Assembly: GCA_030622775.1 (NCBI GenBank)
Contig: JAUXFS010000018.1
Coordinates: 1 to 10,886 of the forward strand
Length of the DNA: 10,886 nt
Direction: 5' to 3'
Origin: Rhodospirillales bacterium
Lineage (GTDB): Bacteria > Pseudomonadota > Alphaproteobacteria > Rhodospirillales > Defluviicoccaceae
In this document: piece by piece, positions 6,393-10,886 of the stretch
Numbering within the stretch: position 1 is the stretch's first letter
How the letters are laid out: each line of letters starts with the position of its first letter
Notes under the pieces: generated by a model
Database searches by the model: none
What the model saw: only the letters and a program-made list of their open reading frames with translations
Told to the model about the DNA's origin: nothing
Translations under genes and position numbers: made by a program

Positions 6393-8831
6393 ATGTTGCG
6401 AATTGTCGCTGCTTTGTTCGGGCTGTTATCGATCGCCGTGGTGCTCGGCGTCGTCGGTGTCATATACACTTTTCAGCATTTCAGCGAAGGCCTTCCGGAT
6501 CACACGCAGCTTGCGGACTACACGCCGCCGGTCATGACCCGAGTCTATGCGGGAGATGGACGTCTGCTTGCCGAGTACGCGATCGAAAACCGGGTCTTCG
6601 TTCCGATCGAGGTCATTCCCGAACCGCTGATCCATGCGTTCCTGTCCGCCGAGGACCAGCACTTCTACTCCCATGCCGGCATCGACGTGTTGGGCATCGT
6701 CCGCGCCGCCGTCACCAACATCAGAAACCTCGGCACGGGCCGCCGACTGGTCGGCGCGTCGACCATCACCCAGCAGGTGGCCAAGAACTTCCTTCTCAGC
6801 AACGAGGTTTCCCTGAACCGCAAGATCAAGGAGGCGATCCTGGCGTTTCGGATGGAGCAGGCGTTCTCCAAGGAGCGCATCCTCGAACTCTATCTCAACG
6901 AGATCTACCTGGGGTACGGGTCCTACGGCGTGGTCGCCGCCGCCCTCAACTACTTCAACAAGTCCCTCGACGAATTGACGGTAGCGGAAGCGGCCTTTCT
7001 CGCGGCCCTTCCCAAGGCACCCAACAATTACGACCCCGACCGTTATCCGGCCGCCGCCGAAGGCCGCCGCAACTGGGTCCTCGGGCGCATGCTCGAGGAT
7101 GGCCGCATCACCGCCGAGCAGGCGGAAGAGGCGCGGGCGACGCCGCTGACCCTGCACCGCAGGGCGGCGTCCGACATCGTTCGAGCCGACTACTTCGCCG
7201 AGGAGATCAGGCGCGAGCTGGTTGACCGGTTCGGCGAAAACGCCCTTTACAAAGGCGGAATGGTAGTTCGATCGACGGTGGATTCGCGGCTGCAAACCAT
7301 TGCCGATCGTGTCCTCCGGCAAGGGCTCGAGACCTATGACCGCCGCCACGGCTGGCGCGGTCCGATCGCAACCATTGCGGCTCCCGAAGCGGAGGGTAAC
7401 GGGGTTCCCGCCGATTGGCGCGATCGGTTGTCCAGGGTTCCGCCTTCACCGGGCATCGGCGATTGGCGTCTGGCCATGGTATTGGGGCTCGATCGAAAGG
7501 GCGCGGATATCGGCTTCGCCAACGACCTTCGCGGGCGCATCCCGCTCGCGGAGCTGAAGTGGGCTCGCCCCTGGTTGAAGGGGCAAAAGGTCGGGGCCGC
7601 GGTAAGGAAGCCCGCGGACGTGCTGGCCCTGGGGGATGTCGTCGCCGTGGAGCCGATGCAGGCGAACGCGAAGGACGAGGCCTACCCCGAAGGCACGTTC
7701 GGTCTGAGGCAACTCCCCAAGATCGAGGGAGCGCTGGTGGCGCTGGATCCGCACACCGGCCGGGTGCTGGCGATCAGCGGCGGCTATTCCGCGGAGCGCA
7801 GCGAGTTCAACCGGGCGACCCAGGCGCTGCGGCAGCCGGGCTCCGCGTTCAAGCCGATCGTTTACTTGGCGGCGCTCGAGGCCGGATACACGCCGACGAC
7901 CCTGATTCTGGACGCTCCGTTCGTCATCGAGCAGGGGCCGGGCCTGCCTCAGTGGCGTCCGAGCAACTATACCAAGAAGTTCTATGGCCTCTCGACAATG
8001 CGCCTGGGCGTAGAGAAGTCGCGCAACCTGATGACCGTTCGCCTTGCCCAGACCATCGGCATGGAGCGGGTGGTGGATGTTGCCAAGCGTTTCGGCGTGG
8101 TCGACGATATGCCGCCGCTGCTGGCCTATTCGTTGGGCGCCGGGGAGACCACGTTGTTGCGTCTCACCACGGCTTACGCGATGTTGGTCAACGGCGGAAA
8201 ACGGATTGCCCCGACGCTCATCGACCGAATTCAGGACCGCTATGGCCGCACCACGTTCCGCCACGACGCCCGCGAGTGCACCGAGTGTCGGGCTTCACAG
8301 TGGCGGGCCCAGGCGGTTCCGGAAATCCCCGACACCCGTGAGGAGGTCACCGACCCCGCCAGCGCCTATCAGGTGGTGTCGATGTTGGAAGGCGTCGTCC
8401 GGCGCGGCACCGGCGTGCGCATCAGAGCGGTCGGCAAGCCGCTGGCCGGCAAGACCGGGACCACCAACGACAGCCGCGACACCTGGTTCGTCGGATTTTC
8501 GCCCGACCTGGCGGTGGGCGTGTTCGTCGGTTTTGACGAGCCCACGTCCCTTGGCAAACGCGAGACCGGGTCGTCGGTCGCGGTGCCGGTGTTCCGCGAT
8601 TTCATGATCGAGGCGCTGGAATCGAAACCGGCCGTCCCGTTCCGAATTCCGCCGGGCATTCGGCTGGTTCGTATTGAGGCCGCGAGCGGGCGCCTGGCCC
8701 GACCGGGAGGCGACCGCATCATCCTCGAGGCGTTCAAGCCGGGAACCGTGCCTTCCGGTGACGAGGATGCGCCGGCGGGCGTCAGTGCAACCATTACCGG
8801 GCCGGCGACTGGAACGGGCGGGCTCTATTGA
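6393..8831 (+). CDS. mrcA: Penicillin-binding protein 1A (bifunctional transglycosylase/transpeptidase)
   Basis: An 812-residue class A PBP anchored in the inner membrane that polymerises lipid II and cross-links stem peptides in the periplasm. Layout: membrane anchor (about 3-27); GT51 transglycosylase (about 50-225) with SAEDQHFYSHAGID carrying catalytic Glu87, GASTITQQVAKN (121-132), and KERILELYLNEIYLG (160-174); an intervening OB-like region (about 320-440); and a transpeptidase domain (about 445-740) with SAFK (nucleophile Ser484, Lys487), SRN (543-545) and KTGT (687-690). All key residues are present. Its only two cysteines form a CxxC (Cys629, Cys632) between the SxN and KTG motifs. 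ATG 6393 is chosen because GAGAG lies 7 bp upstream; TTG 6390 would add one residue. It lies downstream of the peptidoglycan amidase and 116 bp before prfB, an arrangement I recall as common in Alphaproteobacteria. Confidence 0.96.
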   Translation: MLRIVAALFGLLSIAVVLGVVGVIYTFQHFSEGLPDHTQLADYTPPVMTRVYAGDGRLLAEYAIENRVFVPIEVIPEPLIHAFLSAEDQHFYSHAGIDVLGIVRAAVTNIRNLGTGRRLVGASTITQQVAKNFLLSNEVSLNRKIKEAILAFRMEQAFSKERILELYLNEIYLGYGSYGVVAAALNYFNKSLDELTVAEAAFLAALPKAPNNYDPDRYPAAAEGRRNWVLGRMLEDGRITAEQAEEARATPLTLHRRAASDIVRADYFAEEIRRELVDRFGENALYKGGMVVRSTVDSRLQTIADRVLRQGLETYDRRHGWRGPIATIAAPEAEGNGVPADWRDRLSRVPPSPGIGDWRLAMVLGLDRKGADIGFANDLRGRIPLAELKWARPWLKGQKVGAAVRKPADVLALGDVVAVEPMQANAKDEAYPEGTFGLRQLPKIEGALVALDPHTGRVLAISGGYSAERSEFNRATQALRQPGSAFKPIVYLAALEAGYTPTTLILDAPFVIEQGPGLPQWRPSNYTKKFYGLSTMRLGVEKSRNLMTVRLAQTIGMERVVDVAKRFGVVDDMPPLLAYSLGAGETTLLRLTTAYAMLVNGGKRIAPTLIDRIQDRYGRTTFRHDARECTECRASQWRAQAVPEIPDTREEVTDPASAYQVVSMLEGVVRRGTGVRIRAVGKPLAGKTGTTNDSRDTWFVGFSPDLAVGVFVGFDEPTSLGKRETGSSVAVPVFRDFMIEALESKPAVPFRIPPGIRLVRIEAASGRLARPGGDRIILEAFKPGTVPSGDEDAPAGVSATITGPATGTGGLY

Positions 8832-8926
8832 CGTCGAATCCGGCACCCCGCCGCACGTTCGTGCAGGCGATGATCGGGGACTCCCTTGTCGCCACCGATA
8901 TTCCCCGCTACAAGCGTCGTCTTTGA
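8828..8926 (+). CDS. Possible small ORF between mrcA and prfB
   Basis: An open frame of 32 codons plus stop starts at TTG 8828, overlapping the mrcA stop as TTGA, and ends CGT-CGT-CTT-TGA 21 bp before the prfB start. An in-frame ATG at 8870 would give an 18-residue version. The peptide is basic, ending IPRYKRRL, and matches no family I know. Third codon positions are mostly G/C, as in neighbouring genes, but the frame is short enough to arise by chance. Stop coupling to mrcA could allow reinitiation. Treat as speculative. Confidence 0.25.
   Translation: MTSNPAPRRTFVQAMIGDSLVATDIPRYKRRL
8886..8914 (+). promoter_or_regulatory. Weak candidate promoter for prfB
   Basis: TTGTCG (8886-8891), a 17-bp spacer, then TACAAG (8909-8914), each four of six against sigma70 consensus, 33 bp before the prfB ATG. 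It would allow prfB transcription independent of mrcA. It overlaps the possible small ORF; low confidence. Confidence 0.2.
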
Positions 8927-8947
8927 AGTTCCGTGACGGAGCATAGC

Positions 8948-10088
<1,141 letters not shown>

Positions 10089-10613
10089 TCAATCCATCAG
10101 GTACCGTTTGAACAGGATGGTCCTGGCCTGGGCCGGGGCGATCTCGCCGTTGATGATGGCGAGCAAATTCGATCGCAAGCGCTCGGCTCCAGCCTCTCCG
10201 GTCAATTCGTCGCGCCTTTGCGTGCGCAGGTGAGCGAGAATCGCGTCGACGACGCCGATCTCATGGTCGGCCATTCGCGAGACATGGTTTTCGGGGAGTT
10301 CGGCGACAATCTGCAGCTTGATGTGGTGGGTCGTGTGGCCTTCCATTTGCAGATCGACGAGGAACTCGGGCAGTTCATGGTAGACAAGCGGCCCGCCCAG
10401 GTCGATCGTCGCCGATGCTGGGCCTTCGTCTTCGTCGCCCCCCCACACCAAAAAGGATACTCCCCCTCCGGTGATGGCGACCGCCACTATTGCCGCGGCG
10501 ATGATCGCCAGGCGCTTTCGGCCAAGCCGCCGGGTCACGCGGGTCACGACGTTTCCGACGGACTCGCCATCCTCGTCGGTTTCCTCGGCGCCGTCCTGAA
10601 TATCCTCGGCCAT
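10089..10613 (-). CDS. fliL: Flagellar basal body-associated protein FliL
   Basis: A 174-residue single-pass inner-membrane protein. An acidic cytoplasmic N-terminus (1-18, rich in Glu/Asp) precedes a basic stretch TRRLGRKR, a transmembrane helix at about 35-57 (LAIIAAAIVAVAITGGGVSFLVW), an acidic linker, and a periplasmic FliL domain (about 75-174). Family-typical features are YHELPEFLVDL, the HHIKLQIVAEL strand, a helix with DAILAHLRTQRRDELTGEAGAERLR, and the terminal ILFKRYLMD. FliL associates with the stator and MS ring and supports torque and rotation in several bacteria. ATG 10613 has GAGG 7 nt upstream on the minus strand (10621-10624); longer in-frame starts up to 10712 add sequence that does not resemble FliL. 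The gene ends exactly where prfB ends. It implies a flagellated cell, with other flagellar genes perhaps beyond the right edge. Confidence 0.85.
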   Translation of the reverse strand: MAEDIQDGAEETDEDGESVGNVVTRVTRRLGRKRLAIIAAAIVAVAITGGGVSFLVWGGDEDEGPASATIDLGGPLVYHELPEFLVDLQMEGHTTHHIKLQIVAELPENHVSRMADHEIGVVDAILAHLRTQRRDELTGEAGAERLRSNLLAIINGEIAPAQARTILFKRYLMD

Positions 10614-10787
10614 CAATCTGCCTCGTGGTGCGCAAGACCGTTCCGTCGGTCGCCACACCATGGTTCGAAGCCAACCGACACCGCACGAGGATACCAGCGC
10701 CGCGAATAACAACAGGTTAACCGGTCGAAGTGACGTTACCGCCGCCGGCTGGAATCACCCCGGAGACGGATCCGCAAGACGGGCGCC
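10614..10787 (-). other. Gap upstream of fliL
   Basis: This 174-bp stretch precedes fliL. I see its GAGG ribosome binding site (10621-10624) and the 8-bp palindrome GGTTAACC (10715-10722), but no convincing sigma28 or sigma54 promoter. A TGGTAT...GTGC stretch on the minus strand only loosely recalls a sigma54 site, with the wrong GG-GC spacing. Confidence 0.3.
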
Positions 10788-10886
10788 CTACCCGGAGAAC
10801 GTCTGAAGATCGCCCGGCTGGCGAAGCATCTTGTCGACCGCGCTCATATGCATGGTTTCCTCGGCGATCATCCGCCGGGCGTATTC
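10788..10886 (-). CDS. Unidentified 3' end of a minus-strand gene (partial)
   Basis: Reading the minus strand from the window edge gives 32 open codons ending at TAG 10788-10790: EYARRMIAEETMH, then MSAVDKMLRQPG, then DLQTFSG. It looks like a helical C-terminus. Its position upstream of fliL on the same strand suggests it may be a flagellar gene, but I do not recognise the family, and 32 open codons in GC-rich DNA can occur by chance. Confidence 0.35.
   Translation of the reverse strand, partial: EYARRMIAEETMHMSAVDKMLRQPGDLQTFSG

Overview
The window reads as a GC-rich alphaproteobacterial chromosome segment. It may be close to the Rhodospirillales or another flagellated alphaproteobacterial group, but that placement rests on protein flavour only. 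The evidence is an alphaproteobacterial-type RNase E (long insertion in the S1 domain, GWW tail), a gamma-glutamyltransferase subfamily I associate with that class, and the order rne / amidase / PBP1a / prfB, which I recall as common in that class. I see no plasmid, phage, IS, CRISPR, tRNA or rRNA signature. It looks like an ordinary housekeeping region with several small regulatory-looking details.

Left part (1-1699, + strand): the C-terminal end of a gamma-glutamyltransferase-family gene, then a class I/II PLP aminotransferase 47 bp downstream with a strong Shine-Dalgarno. A near-perfect 22-bp direct repeat brackets the aminotransferase, one copy before its ribosome binding site and one in the convergent gap at the end of rne.

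Centre (1700-8831): rne runs on the minus strand and encodes a complete 871-residue RNase E with catalytic aspartates, zinc-link cysteines, an Arg/Glu-rich disordered tail and a C-terminal PNPase-docking motif. A gene-free stretch of about 590 bp holds the probable rne leader and the promoters of both divergent genes. On the + strand follow an exported AMIN/Amidase_3 N-acetylmuramoyl-L-alanine amidase and the bifunctional penicillin-binding protein PBP1a. A strong RNA hairpin lies just ahead of the PBP1a start. Amidase and PBP1a act on opposite sides of periplasmic peptidoglycan remodelling (cleavage and synthesis).

Right part (8832-10886): prfB (RF2) is interrupted after codon 23 by the classical autoregulatory +1 frameshift site (internal Shine-Dalgarno, then CTT TGA C), so the gene must be annotated as a joined CDS. 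A possible 33-codon small ORF lies between PBP1a and prfB. prfB abuts a convergent fliL gene, the two stop codons together forming the palindrome TGATCA. Upstream of fliL, at the window edge, is the unidentified 3' end of another minus-strand reading frame.

No obviously novel multi-gene system is visible. The best leads are the paired repeats around the aminotransferase, the mrcA leader hairpin, and the small ORF before prfB.
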